DNA of 64,000 bases from Paracentrotus lividus (GCA_940671915.1 CALNVZ010003426.1:31037329-31101328); one strand, 5' to 3'; positions 27,201 to 38,899 are shown, numbered from the stretch's first letter. A program made the numbers and translations. Notes: generated from the sequence alone by a model not told the origin.

Positions 27201-28479
27201 GGAAATAGAAGGCAAAACAGGCGAGGATTTTGTGTAGGCTGTTTGATACAAAAAAAATGACATAAAACATAAAAATCCGTAAGGAGGTTTTTAGCCATTG
27301 TGTAGAAACTAATTTTTATTGGAGTAATACTCTTAAATAGAAAAATGTTATTCTTGCCACTGTGTACAGGCTCCCATTGACAAAATGTATCAGATTATTT
27401 TGTAGTTCCTTGGAAGACCCTCTTCGTACAATACCTCGGGGAAATAAACAATGCTTTCTCATAGGTAATTGTAACATTGATCTTTTAATGACCCATTCCC
27501 ATCAAGTGCCAATTTTTTTAGGTAATCTTTTTTTATTAATATTATTAAGAAGAAACACATGTATGATACACCACAGAACAATAATTTGTATATCCCCAAT
27601 TACAAATATAATTTTTGTAGATCCACAATTAAATATTTTTCATGTAAGCGCTCTGAGCTTTATGGGAATTAGCGCTCAAAATGTTTATTGTAATGTAATG
27701 TAATACTCATGACCGAGTATATGGAATAACCTTACAAATAGTATAAAATTATGTAAAAGTCTTTCAATTTTTAAATGAACCCTCAAAAGACATCTTATGA
27801 ATTCATATTAATTTGCCTTCTTCATCCCTCTCCAACTTCTTTTCTCCCGCCATAAAGCGTAGTTGTAGTCGTATAATCACTTTGTTTCTTCATTTGTCTT
27901 ATGTTTTTGTATGGAATGACCTTTATGTTATGGTTGTATTATTGTTGTACTCGTCTTTAAATTTTTAATGTACTGCATGTTTATTTATCGTGGAAATAAC
28001 CTTCATTGATTAATTGATTGACTGAAGAACATTCTTTATTTAGGATTTGCACTTGCTTAAAAAAATAATGACATAAGAATGAATTATATTAAAATATTAC
28101 CATGATTACACTCCTACGACCAAGAACAGTATCCTGAATTGTGGGAAATAATGAGCACCTTTACTTGCTCCAGAGATGATGGACCAATAATGTTACAATT
28201 TAGACTTACATAATGAGATCGAAAATTAGGTAGAGTTTCTTTCGTATCTCTTTCTAAAACTTGCCTGTCTGTTGGGTCTCTGACCATCATGATGATCTTG
28301 GCATTAGGCTGAACTGCTCCGATGAGATCAGCGTTGGTAAACAGAGGTTCGGAAGCGTTCGGGTAACTCTTTATCCAATCACCGATATGGTTGGATGTCG
28401 AGATTGACGCATCCCCTGACGTTTAGATGTAGTATAAATTAAGAAACCCAGTACTATTAGGTAGTATTAGTAGTAGTAT

Positions 28480-28541
<62 letters not shown>

Positions 28542-28675
28542 ATAGTAGTAGTAAAAGTAAAAGTAGTAAATAATGTAGAAGCAGCAGCAGTAGTAGTAGT
28601 AGTTGTTACTGTTTTTGTTTTTGTTGTAGATTCGTAGATTTTTAATAGTCGTAGAAGTAGTAGTAGTCGTAGATA

Positions 28676-28740
<65 letters not shown>

Positions 28741-31700
28741 CCAGTGGTAGTAAAATATTTTCATTATTAAGTACAATAGTTTTAAAGATAGCATGCAACA
28801 TATATATACGCCTACTGCCCGGAAACGGGTTTGACTCAGAAACTTTTAGGAATGAGATGCATGTACATACATATCGAAAAAACTGTTATACATTGTGCAA
28901 TATTTCCAACTTCATCAAGAGGTTAACAAGCATGTAGTAAAAACTATTCAAAAGTTGTGTAGAGAACTCACACTTGATTTCATACATATACATTTTAATT
29001 CATTCACTTAAAAATTTAACTTTTTAACTGATTAAAAAGTAAACAGACATATAGTTAAAACTATTCAAATGTTGCATGGAGAACTAACAATTAATTTCAT
29101 GCATACATGATTGTATCGAAAACACAGACAAAACTTGAAAATTTGACAGACTTCTCTGACCAAAGCGTAAAAACTAGACTGTCTATTTCCCTTGTCTCTT
29201 TGAGTGTCTTTTGGAGTGCCTTAGACAGTTTTGCATGACACAAACTCTCTCCATCGTCGCCTGTTCTCTACTACTGAATTCCACTTCTTCTGGACATCTC
29301 CTCTTCTCAATGTTGCTTTCATTACGTCCTTGTATCGCAGAAGTGGTCTTCCCACCTTTCTCATGTTTCTTGAGCCAGTCTCAAGTTCTCCATATACAGA
29401 TATAATAGAGCTTTTACTGGTCTAGCATTGTCCATTCGGGCGATGTGGCCAATCCAACGCAGTCTATCCCTCGTGAGGATAACTTCCATATCGTTGACAC
29501 CTGCACGTTGCAGTACTTCATCATATGTGATGAAGTGATCCCACTTGATCTTCATTATTGAACGTAGATGTCGCTGTTGTATGGTGCGTAGCTTGTTGAC
29601 CTGATGCTGATACAAAGTCCATGTCTGACAGGCATAGGTGAGAATTGGCATGACACATTGGTTGTAGACTTTGACTTTCGTTGCAATGGTGAGGTCTCGT
29701 CAGTCAAACACCCTCTTCCTTAGTCTCCCAAATGCGCAAGCCGCTGCCTGGATACGGGCGGTGAATTCCTTATTCATCATGCAGTCTTTTGTGACATAGC
29801 TTCCAAGATATTTGAAGGAGTCTACTCTGGTCAGTGTGACACCATCAATATGGAAATCAATTGTGTGCCAACAGACATTGTCTCAGTCTTTGCTTTGTTG
29901 ATACTAAGTCCCATTCGTTTTGACATTTCATTGTAGGCTGTAAGAAATCTTTGAAGGTCGTCGGCATTCTCACTGAAGATAGCAATATCGTCAGCATACT
30001 GGGCTTCTTGCAGGTACGTTGAAAGAGTCTTCCTCTTGGCTTTCAGTCTACGGAGGTCAAAGATGTCTCCATCATAGCGAAAGCGTACTTTGATGCTGGT
30101 GTTCTTTTGCATATTTCCAAAGGCAAGTTTAAGTAAGACTGCTGCGAATATTCCAAACAGCGTTGGAGCAGGTTTGCAGCCTTCACATGCAACATATAGC
30201 TCCGTTTACTATCACTAGGCAACGTGAGCAATGGCGTCATACCTGTATACAATCGCGAATGTGGGAGAAAGGAAATACAACGATCGTAGTAAAATGTTAC
30301 CTACCAAAGACCATCGGATGATAGGGTCTCCCTTCTCTGGTGGTCAATGTCTTATTCATGAGGACTGGAATCGCAGTCGATTTATATAGGTTCAGGTACC
30401 ACTCCAGAGAAGTGTCGTCTTTTCCACCTGTTATAGCACGTATCTGCAACACTGCCAGAAAAAAGTAATTCAATTCATGTTCACAGACATTACATTAGTA
30501 CTGTAAAGCTCTTTAAAAACTTGCGTGAGGGAACGTACAAAGATCACGGGAAATGGTTAGTCGAAATTTGATTTTACATATCAGAAATAATTGAAATATT
30601 ATTGATACAAAAGCATCTACAGACATTGATGCGACAGTTCTCTTTTGTGTATGGTTAATGAATAAATAAAACCTTCGTTCGTTAAGTTTCGATGTTTTGT
30701 TTTAAAAAAAAAAACGATTAGGATGATCTGAAATTGCATTTAAATGGTTTAAATTTTACTTTTTTTGTAGGTATGTTACAGAAATAGAGGCAATAATATC
30801 ACAATTAAAAAATGTCAAATTCCTCAGGTTTGCTACAAGGCTGGGTTTTGGGGCCTCTCTTTTTTACAATTTATATCAGTTATATGGCTTCTCGTATTAC
30901 AACAGCAAAGCTAATCATGTTCGCTGACGATGAAACTTGTATGTTGCAATTTGTTATGTTAGTGGTAAATCCGTAGAATTGGGTGAAAGTCAAGACACGT
31001 AAGAATAAAATGATGTTAAAAAATGATGAACATCACGTGTTAAAATATGTTCGGTCTTCGGCTGTCAAGGTCATATTATCAGCTATATGGGTATAGGGTT
31101 CAGTCGGTTAATTGGGTATTTAAATTATTTCATTCTCCTATTTTTTTTCTATTTATTCCTCTTTTTGATCAATTATGATCGGTATGGTGCCCCCTAATTT
31201 CAGATTGACTTTGCACCCATATGTTTTAGGTCAATTTGGCGCTCACCCCCCCCCCCCCCCCCCCCACCTACATACATATCTTTATACATTTACATACTGT
31301 CATGGGAGCAAGGTAAAACTATTTACGATTACTTACAATTATAGACAATGATTAGTACTAGTTTACCTTTACCTTTTGCTTTGAATATTCGATTAATAGT
31401 GCTAGTATACCTTTCGTTTTGTGAATGGGTGTCGCTGTGAAGCCATGTCGACGAGGACCCCACCAATGGGGCTCTTTGGAAACGTCGACGACGTCAGGAT
31501 GGGCTACAATCTTATCCCACACATCGGTCGTTCCACACTTAGGCATTCCGATGATGTAGAAATAAGGAAGGCAATTCAGTTCCGCACCGTCCCGCACCCA
31601 GCATGGATTCTTGAAGTTTTCGAGAAAGTGTAGAGGAACCTTTTTAAAGATCTGTAGGATTCAAATGAACATTCATAAAGAATCTTTTAGCTTACAATAC

Positions 31701-32477
31701 GATTAGAGAACTTAAAGCCAGTACGAACCAGCAGCCTTTTGTAGCGCCACCTCAAGTTGTCAACTACTCAATTCTGCCCTGATTCCTAACCGATAATACA
31801 ACGCTCTGAGCAGTGTAGTCGTATAATACAGGCCCATTTGAATGATTACACACTTTTTCACTCCCCAATAAATTCACACCGTGCTAATTATGTTACCCAG
31901 TAGCAAAACAAATACTTTTCTTCTTTTTTTGCGTGAGATAAATAACAATAACTACGGTCAGAATGAACCACGAATTATGGTGATTCAAGCTTCCTTGAGG
32001 TAACCCCACTTAAAAATTTACAAACCTACCTCTGGTGCCGATTTAACAAGTACCGACGTTACACCAGGCATCCTGGACCACCTGCAGGCGAGACACTGGG
32101 AATATCCTTGATCATCATGTGAGAACAGCTTCGAATAGTCTGCGGACTGAACTTGACGGAACTTGATAGTATAATTAAGCTCGGCTTTATATTGATTAGT
32201 TTGGCCGGTTTTGAGGTTAGCTGACTCACCCGTGACGTGATTTGATGAAGTGAGAAGGTATAAACTAGAAAGCTCAACTACTCCAATCACCACAGCTACA
32301 CATACCAGTACCTAGGGTTCAGGGAGAAAGATACGATTTTTTTTTCAACAAACATTGCATGCATATTTATCAATTACTAATTACCTTAATTGCCCTACAA
32401 TTAGGATACGAATGCCAGAGAATCCTGAACTCTAGAGACCTTTGAGACGACCCCAGAGGATTCTCTCGTGGCCTCAT
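24237..32477 (-). CDS. CHST15-like carbohydrate sulfotransferase (GalNAc4S-6ST family), complete eight-exon gene
   Basis: Coding exons in transcript order: 32385-32477, 32030-32311, 31411-31651, 30305-30451, 28265-28415, 25482-25623, 24994-25156, 24237-24418. Every junction is phase-consistent; total 1401 nt, 466 residues (human CHST15 is about 561). Residues 1-31 are a short cytoplasmic tail, about 32-51 (VLVCVAVVIGVVELSSLYLL) a signal anchor, then a stem and luminal catalytic domain. The 5'-phosphosulfate loop is GMPKCGTTDVW (PKCGTT at 162-167), followed by KEPHWW; the 3'-phosphate motif is MMVRDPTDR (about 297-305). The C-terminus KILDDFYRPHN...LASLMND matches the family ending. It should transfer sulfate from PAPS to galactosaminoglycan sugars in the Golgi. 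Exon 5 ends at a GC donor (AG/GCAAGT); the other introns are GT-AG. ATG 32477 is chosen because it gives a tail directly before the anchor. Substrate specificity is inferred. Confidence 0.9.
25960..26330 (+). mobile_element. Decayed LINE ORF2 tail in sulfotransferase intron 5
   Basis: Plus-strand frame around 26050-26270 reads HNYDTRIERNMRLP, NPQYFYYGPTLWNNL and NQFKRLSKNYLL, the classic 'YxTRxxxxxRxP ... GPxLWNxLP ... FKxxLK' ending of a LINE reverse transcriptase protein. A poly-T/T-rich tract follows (26290-26316). It is antisense to the host gene. Confidence 0.6.
27070..28015 (+). mobile_element. Internally deleted LINE: AP-endonuclease start joined to ORF2 tail
   Basis: 27080-27155 gives YLNCRSIKRNINNF, the start of a LINE AP-endonuclease. 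27355-27500 gives VYRLPLTK and then IGNCNIDLLMTHSHQ, matching the GDFNIDLL endonuclease motif. After about 27700 the sequence jumps to WNNLTNSIKLCKS, the ORF2 C-terminal tail, so the reverse transcriptase has been deleted. The 3' end is an ATTGATTAATTGATTG run near 28000-28018. It lies antisense in intron 5 of the sulfotransferase. Confidence 0.6.
28458..28752. repeat. (GTA)n trinucleotide microsatellite in sulfotransferase intron 4
   Basis: Two long TAG/GTA runs (about 28474-28550 and 28678-28741) are joined by impure repeats. The 114-codon minus-strand ORF made of leucine and threonine repeats here is only the translated microsatellite. The block starts about 40 bp upstream, in transcript sense, of the exon 5 acceptor. 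Confidence 0.95.
29190..30250 (-). mobile_element. LINE reverse-transcriptase fragment, sense orientation in sulfotransferase intron 4
   Basis: In minus-strand order the motifs are LLQRCLEYSQ... (30250-30110), then QYADDIAIFSENADDLQ with intact YADD and NKAKTETMSV (about 30010-29880), then ILTYACQTWTLY, QQRHLRSIMKIKW, DRLRWIGHIARMDNARP (29645-29400), and GRPLLRYKDVMK with ENRRRWREF at the 3' end (to 29200). This is the RT catalytic core through to the C-terminal end of ORF2. The endonuclease is missing and at least two frame changes interrupt it. It is less decayed than the other intronic LINEs, hence younger. Clade not certain. Confidence 0.85.
30790..30965 (+). mobile_element. Short decayed LINE RT fragment in sulfotransferase intron 3
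   Basis: The plus-strand frame reads SGLLQGWVLGPLFFTIYI followed by KLIMFADDETCML, the SGVPQGSVLGPLLFxIYI and FADDT catalytic blocks of a LINE reverse transcriptase, with the two catalytic aspartates kept. Nothing else of the element is recognisable on either side. Confidence 0.65.
31243..31266. repeat. Poly-C tract
   Basis: An uninterrupted run of about 20 C residues within sulfotransferase intron 3. It is a likely site of length polymorphism or assembly error. Confidence 0.9.
31411..31651 (-). CDS. Sulfotransferase exon 3, PAPS 5'-phosphosulfate-binding exon
   Basis: The exon runs from ATCTTTAAAAAG (after a TCCTACAG acceptor) to AAAG/GTATAC, 80 codons plus one base. It holds the most diagnostic block, CLPYFYIIGMPKCGTTDVW, then HPDVVDVSKEPHWW, which separates CHST15-type enzymes from other sulfotransferases. 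No stops; the conserved lysine and threonines of the PAPS loop are present. Confidence 0.92.
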
Positions 32478-32891
32478 CGTCACGTAAGTGTCATTATTTC
32501 ATTTCATTTTGTTTGTTTATTTATCTTTTTTTATTTATTTAATTATTTGAACGCCATAAGGGCTGCCCAGGGTTTAAAAAAAAAACATGTCCTCAGTTCA
32601 AAGCTGATCAAGCCTTTGTATTTTTCCTGGGAAAATGTACAGGAGCACTTTGTAAAAGTCCTTGCCTTCTTCCAAATTCATCTTCGAAATTTCATCATTG
32701 GAATTTATCTGCAGGTAAGGAAAACGTACTGTTATTTATTTGGTCACACTTAGACTACACACATGGAGAAAGTCGCCAAAACATTGATTGTCTGAGTGTC
32801 TCTGACGTTAAGGGCACTTAATTTCTTCTTCTCAAAATAATTTAGAGTATGTATAGGCAAGTAGATAAGTAATATCGAAAACCAACGGCTA

Positions 32892-33033
<142 letters not shown>

Positions 33034-33207
33034 ACAATGTACGTCTTTGATATATAGCCTAGCTCTGTTTAAAAATGACTAATATGCATATTAATTTCAG
33101 ACAAAAAATAATTATTTTCCTAGGTCCTTTTTAAATGATATATCACGCTAAGTTTAAAGTATAATAACCTTTCAAGAATTAAATGTCACCATGTTGATTC
33201 ATAAAGC

Positions 33208-33506
33208 AAGGGCGGCGAATTCATGTCACAACTGGGGGTGGACAGAAACACCGGAAGGGGAATTAATAAGACCCTCAAGTGGAATAAAGCGTCCCAAAGA
33301 TACATGTATTGCATGCATTGTATATGCAGAAAAGCAATTATATAACGCGAAGCGCGAGCCGAAAATTGCGCCTGATAATAACATTTAGCATTTAATTTGA
33401 CCTACACTTTGCCTCTTCATTAGCTTCACTAGCGGATCACTAAATCAAAAACTGTTAAGCTTTATTATTCGAGGGGGACACGTCCCCCCCCCCCGATCGC
33501 CGCCAA
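33208..33506. mobile_element. Short relative of the GC-box array element (single internal unit)
   Basis: The segment begins GGGCGGCGAATTCATG and ends CCCCGATCGCCGCC, weak inverted ends, with a C-run just inside the right end. In the middle (33340-33378) sits a single inverted copy of the array core, ACGCGAAGCGCGAGCCGAAA. It therefore looks like a one-unit member of the family that has about 16 units at 34400-37804. The target duplication is not clear. Confidence 0.45.
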
Positions 33507-33708
33507 TGTCATAGAGTGTTTAATTTCTCGTTTATAGTCATGTGATCAAATTGCGTACCTAACTTTTCATTGATCATACTTTTGCTTGCTGTTTTGTTTT
33601 TTCATAAACTTCATTTTCAAAGATCATAATGTCAGCGAGAAAACTCAAGCCAGTTGTTTTTAAAGGTCGAATGCTTCGGTATTATAAACGTACTCGGGTA
33701 AACCTTCA

Positions 33709-33709
33709 T

Positions 33710-33771
<62 letters not shown>
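33709..33771. repeat. Poly-A followed by (TA)n dinucleotide repeat
   Basis: About 18 A residues run straight into about 22 TA units. Simple repeat with no further structure. Confidence 0.95.
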
Positions 33772-33774
<3 letters not shown>

Positions 33775-34564
33775 GATGCAGATAAAATAATGTAGCTGTT
33801 TTTTTTTTCTAAACTGTCTGATGGCAGATGAATAATTTACAAGAAACATGAATCATTCGAAAACACCCGACTTTGGGCTTGGATAAACTAATATGCTTTT
33901 TTAATGAAGTCAGCCGCAGAAGATTATCTAGGGTCATTTATGGCTGACAAGGAAAAAATATGGACAAGAATTTTGGCAACATTGCATCTCTATATACTAG
34001 ACGCTTCATAGTTCTGCATGTATTACTATGATTTGGGGAATGCCTTATTTTCATCGCAGTGAAGTGATTCTTTTCATTATCATGTAAAAAGATTAATGCG
34101 TTTCTGTCGTAGATTACTTTTTGTCTCTTTTGTTCTTTATGTAAAATTATTTTTGACGCCCCTAATCTTTTGGTTCTATTCCTTCAAGATCACTTCACTC
34201 TAAAAACACCCCGGGATATTAGCATTATCAGGTCATTAAAAGCGTGGAGCAGACTTACAAATTACCCATTACTTTGGGTTATTAATTCCATCAAACCTTG
34301 TTCATGTGCTTACAGGGCAGATTTTGTATGAGTACTAATTTTCTTGAAGCACATTAATTTGTTTTGAATGTATTTAGCGTCTGACGTAACTATCATCATC
34401 AGTGGCGATTTAGGGGGCCGAGGGGGCGCGCCACCCCCCCCCCCCACTATTGGCGACACAAAAAAAAAAAAAAGAGAAAAAGGGAAGGAGAAGGAAAAAA
34501 GAGGGAGAGAGAGAGAGAGAAGATGAAAAGTGAAAACAGTAAGAAAAATAGGAAAATGTAAGTA

Positions 34565-37500
34565 GGTCAGAGTTTTTCGCTCGCGCTTAGCGCTCGCATT
34601 ACCTGATTAAATCGTAGTTATGAGGATTACGAAAAGTGCTTACAATTTAAGCTGACGCTCTTCGTTCGGAATACTTTGTTTAGTAAATCAAGTAGGCCTA
34701 TCCATACCCACCCCAAGAAAAACAAACAAACAAACAAAAACAAAAGCACACGGAATGTTCCATTTTAGTCAATATATATAATTTTCAACTTGCGCTTTGC
34801 GCTCGACTTATCTATTTGATGGGGAAATAAAATTTGTCCTGTTTGTGAGCACATAGCGCTTAAAATGTAGAGGTATGTGTTCAATATATCAAAATATTTC
34901 AGCTTGCGCTTTACGCTTACATTATTTGTTTAATGAGATAAGTGTCCTTTTTTTATGAGCATAGCACCAAAAAACCTTTAAAATAATGTACTGTTTTCAA
35001 ATTGATATACCGACAATGTTCAGATCGCGCTTCCCGCTAGCTTTATTTTTTAATAAGATAGGCATATAATGATTTCCAAAACGATGGAAAAAAAAACAGT
35101 AATGTCTCGTTTTCAGGTTTAAAATAAAAAAAATTCTCGCGCTTCGCGCTCTTTTTTTTTATGAGATAATTATCCTCTTGAGCACAGCACAAAAATTGCT
35201 TAAAATGCATTGTTTTCAACTTGCAATATATAAAGAAAAAATAGTTCGCATTGTTTAATATCTCCTTTATAAGCATTAAAAACGCTTTAAAAAAACATTG
35301 TATTCAGGTTGATATAATTATCTGAAATTTTCAGCTCGCGCTTCGCGCTCGCATTGTTTAATGAGATATATATCTTCTTCAGAAGCATAGCATAAAAAAA
35401 CCTTTTAATGTACTGTTTTTAGGTTGATATATCTAAAATTTTCAGCTCAAGCTTCGCGGTCGCATTGTTTAAGGAGACATATATCTTCTTTATAAACATA
35501 GCATTAAAAAAAAATTAATATGCACTGTTTTTATCTTGTTATATCCAAAATATTCGGCTCACGCTTCGCGCTCGCATTGCGTAATGAGAAAAAAACGCTT
35601 AAAATGCACTGTTTTTAGGTTGATATATCTAGAATTTTCAGCTCGCGCTTCGCGCTCGCATTCTTTAATAAGATATGTATCTTCCTTATAAACATAGCAT
35701 AAAAACGCTTTAAAAATGCACTGATTTCAGGTTAATATATTATCAAAATTTGTCGGCTCACGCTTCGCGCTCGCATTGTTTAATGAGAAAAGTATTTTTT
35801 TTTTAAAGCATAGCACAAAAAAAAAATTCAACGCAGTGTTTTTAGGTTGATATATCAAAAGTTTTCAGCTCGCGCTTCCCGCTCGCATTGTTAAGTGAGA
35901 TAATATGTATCTCCCTTATAAACATAGCATAAAATGCACTGTTTTCAGGACGATATGATTTATTATCAAAAATTTTCGGCTCGCTCGCAATGTTTAATGA
36001 GATAAGCATCTTTTTAAAAAGCACAGCACAAAAAAAAAAATTAATGCACATTTTTTCAGGTTAATATATCAAAACATTTTCAGGTCGCGCTTCGCGCTCG
36101 CATTGTTTAATGATATAAGTATTTTCTTTAGGGTAAATTGGGGTAAGTGGGACACTGGGGTAAGTGGGACACTTTGGGGGAATTGCATAATATGCCTATG
36201 ATTAAGAGATGCCTTAGTGGTAGAACTATTTTTCGAGAATAAACATACATCTAGCAACAAAGTACATGCCTGTTTGGGAAAAATTTGACAGTTATCGGAA
36301 AAATAATCGTTAAAATTTGTAACATCTCAAGTCTTGACATAAAACGATTGTCATTTAGCTATTTCAGAAATCATGATAAACTATAAACTGGTCCTTGTGT
36401 TTTCCAGATACCTTTTGTCTTAGGGGTAACTTGGAATTTAAATTGTTCACAAAATAAATTTCAAACTAGAAAATAATAATCTAAAATAAAATATGATGTA
36501 AACAAAAGACTGAAAGCAATTGTTTTAATTGAACTGTATTTACCCCCACATGCTTGGGGTAAGTGGGACGCACCAATTTCAATAGTATTTCAATTTATAA
36601 ACAAAGTTTGTTAAGACAGAGATCTTCATTCCGCACTTTTATATCACAGTTCATTGCATGTGAGTACCCACTAACCCATATTTGACGGGGGTAATGTTTA
36701 ATATTGTCACCTTGACCTTCATTTGGAGGAATTTTTAATTAAAATATTCCTAAAGCGATTTGCTTAATTAAATAAACTTCAAAAAAGAGATATAGTTGCT
36801 TTATTGAGTATTTTATTTTTTATAATGCTTAGGTAAATGCTTAAGTGTCCCACTTACCCAAATTTACCCTATGTGTCAAACGAGTTTTAATGCTGTCTTA
36901 AACGGGGCACTGATATTGTTGAATTATGCAGACTTTAAAACTTTAGTTTTCGTATAGTTTGGATATGAGATAAGAAATAAGGTCTATTTTTCATACAAAA
37001 AAAAGGGTGGGGGTGAAGGACGAAGGAGATGCTTGCTTTGTTTACAGAATCACACATCTAAATAGTGCTATTGAGCTTTGATTTTTTTTTTTTTTTTGAA
37101 AAATCATATTTTTTACCACTTGAAATGTGTACAGGAAAAAGAGTAATAATCATGATTGTGGGTCGTGATAATATCTGGAAAAATAATTTGGTAATCAGTT
37201 CTTATGACATCTAAGAAATGATATTCCTGATGACATAAACAGTGTTTATGAAGACAGAGATCTTTGTTTCTCACTTTTAAACCACATTTTATTCCATGTA
37301 TTATGCTGTCCCACTTACCCCCACTTGACGGGGTAAGTGGGACAATGAAGTAGTAATGATTAACTGTCACCTTAATCTTCATTTGGCGGAAATTTTAACC
37401 AAAACATTTATAAAACGTTTATATCTAAATAAACTTTAAAATGAGGTATATGAAATTATGATTGCTTTATTGAGTATTTTATTTTTTTGTACTGCTAACT

Positions 37501-37640
37501 TTAATGCTTAAATGTTCCACTTACCCCAATTTAACCTATGAGCTTAGTATTAAAAAACGCTTAAAAGTAAATGTTTTCAGGTTGATATAGCAAAAAGTTT
37601 CGGCTCGCGCTTCGCGCTCGCATAATTGATCATTGGCTTG
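34565..37640. repeat. Tandem array, about 110-bp unit, core GCTCGCGCTTCGCGCTCGC
   Basis: I count about 16 copies of a near-palindromic core (GCTCGCGCTTCGCGCTCGC and variants), most followed by ATTGTTTAATGAGATA and an A-rich part ending TTTTCAGGTTGATAT. Cores begin near 34576, 34660, 34784, 34904, 35022, 35135, 35235, 35333, 35442, 35555, 35639, 35755, 35866, 35975, 36081 and 37601, the last after the inserted element. Spacing is usually 105-116 bp. Units on the left are more diverged than units from 35333 on. The short ORFs here are read from the repeat and are not genes. Confidence 0.9.
36131..37536. mobile_element. TA-flanked DNA element with GGGTAAGTGGGAC terminal repeats, inserted in the array
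   Basis: The left end is GGGTAAATTGGGGTAAGTGG and the right end is its near-perfect inverse (ACTTACCCCAATTTAACC). TA lies on both sides (36129-36130, 37537-37538). Removing the element and one TA restores a normal array unit (TTCTTTA/TGAGCTTAG...), so the empty site is effectively visible. An internal copy of the right end stops at 36869, also followed by TA, and about 230 bp before each of the two right ends are alike (36610-36869 and 37247-37536). Either the element has a duplicated 3' part or two copies are nested. No transposase seen. Confidence 0.75.
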
Positions 37641-37814
37641 TTCATTAAAAAAAAAAAAAAAATTAAGCTAATTAGTGTCTATATGCCTATAACAGCCACC
37701 CCCCCCCCCCCGCGCTTAGCTTTTCAAACCGCTGATCAAGGGAAATTTGGGTGGAAAAAAAATCCGCCCCCCCCCCTATTGGCGAATACTGGATCCGCCC
37801 CTGCATCATCATAA

Positions 37815-38387
37815 TATTTCAACAAAATTGCCATGAATGTCAATGCCAGACTCTTTATATAGACACATGATCCATAGTCCTCGCGACTTATCATTAATAT
37901 TTCCATTATTTATTTTTTTTTTTTTCCTTTCTTTTTTTTTTTTTTTTTTTTTTTTAGGGGGAGGGTTGGAACAGTTTCTGTTGTAGATTTTTGTAAGTGT
38001 TTATAACAAATACAACATAATTACACCAGATCTTTTAAAATGAATAGTCATTGAAATGATAATATGGTGCAGCGAAGGCGCTGTTTTTGCACTAGTACAG
38101 TGTGTAAAATAACAATAAACGTGACGTTAAAGTTACGTTTAAACGTGACATATTAGAGACGTAATTTAGAGAGTTAAATATAATGTCGTAAAAGCCCGAA
38201 CTATTCTTGTTATATGTGTGTCACTCTTGTTTATCGAAACCATTGAAAATCTGACTTTTTGTACTGTTTTAAATAGCTCTGACAGAAAAATATTGTAAAC
38301 ATAATGAGATCTCAGCCTAACCATGATCAACTGGGGAGAGGGGTCATGAAGACGCGATTAAATTGTTTGTCGTTAGTTAACAAAATA
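37815..38387. other. Stretch without a gene
   Basis: It contains an impure poly-T tract (37913-37955) followed by a G-run, and AT-rich sequence. Nothing coding. Confidence 0.5.
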
Positions 38388-38603
38388 ACCTAAATTAGGA
38401 CTAAGAAAGAATTCAACGATAATCATTATACCTTCGTTTTCATTCCAGTACATGCTTATTAATTGGGTAATATAATGGTTAGTCCACTCAAAGTTACCTA
38501 AATTATGACTAAGGAAGAATTCAACGATAATCATTATACCTTCGTTTTCATTCCAGTACATGCTTATTAATTGGGTAATATAATGGTTAGTCCACTCAAA
38601 GTT
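38388..38603. repeat. Recent 108-bp tandem duplication
   Basis: The 108-bp unit starting ACCTAAATTAGGACTAAG (38388-38495) is repeated at 38496-38603 with only two or three mismatches. The short minus-strand ORF with a doubled peptide simply reflects the duplication. Confidence 0.95.
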
Positions 38604-38639
38604 ACGCTCTTATTTACGTCTTGTTCTGTCGGATGTTGC

Positions 38640-38860
38640 CTCAAAACAGGCGGTTGAGTGGCAAAACATTTATCAATCATGAAGCTGTAATCCAGAGATG
38701 CCAAGAGCCTCTGCCCAAGCTGAACTCTTACAACATTGTCCAAAGAAGCTTATTTCAGGATGTCATCAGACCCTGAAATTCACTACCTCAAACCATCGTC
38801 TCCTGCACATAGTTCCTCTACGTCAAGTGAGAGTCCAGCTCCGATGAATATTAAACATTT
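38640..38860 (+). mobile_element. Probable decayed LINE ORF2 tail
   Basis: The plus-strand frame gives LNSYNIVQRSLFQDVIRP followed, after a stop, by NSLPQTIVS. This resembles the 'SFFPRTIRDWNSLPxxIV' block that ends many LINE ORF2 proteins. It is short and interrupted. Confidence 0.4.
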
Positions 38861-38899
38861 GGTGTTGGTTTGTTTTTTGTTGCCAACATAACAACCCTA

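Larger units (their letters stand above)
34400..37804. mobile_element. hAT-like non-autonomous element carrying a 16-unit GC-box tandem array
   Basis: The left end is CAGTGGCGATTTAGGGGG and the right end, read inverted, is GCAGGGGCGGATCCAG; both are followed inward by G/C homopolymer tracts and a TATTGGCGA motif. The element is flanked by a perfect 8-bp direct repeat ATCATCAT (34392-34399 and 37805-37812), the target-site length of hAT transposons. The interior is a tandem array and, within that, a second inserted element. No transposase frame is visible, so it would need one supplied in trans. Related ends (CAGTGGCGGATCCAG type) recur at 50753, 62937-62951 (inverted) and 63437, showing that the family is common locally. 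One base (C, 37804) makes the right end slightly asymmetric. Confidence 0.75.

Noticed and set aside
28457-28801. 114-codon leucine/threonine-repeat protein
   Set aside because: Pure translation of a (GTA)n microsatellite.
34565-36260. CRISPR-like array
   Set aside because: Regular spacing, but this is eukaryotic DNA. The intervals are homologous to each other rather than unique spacers, and the whole lies in a transposon.
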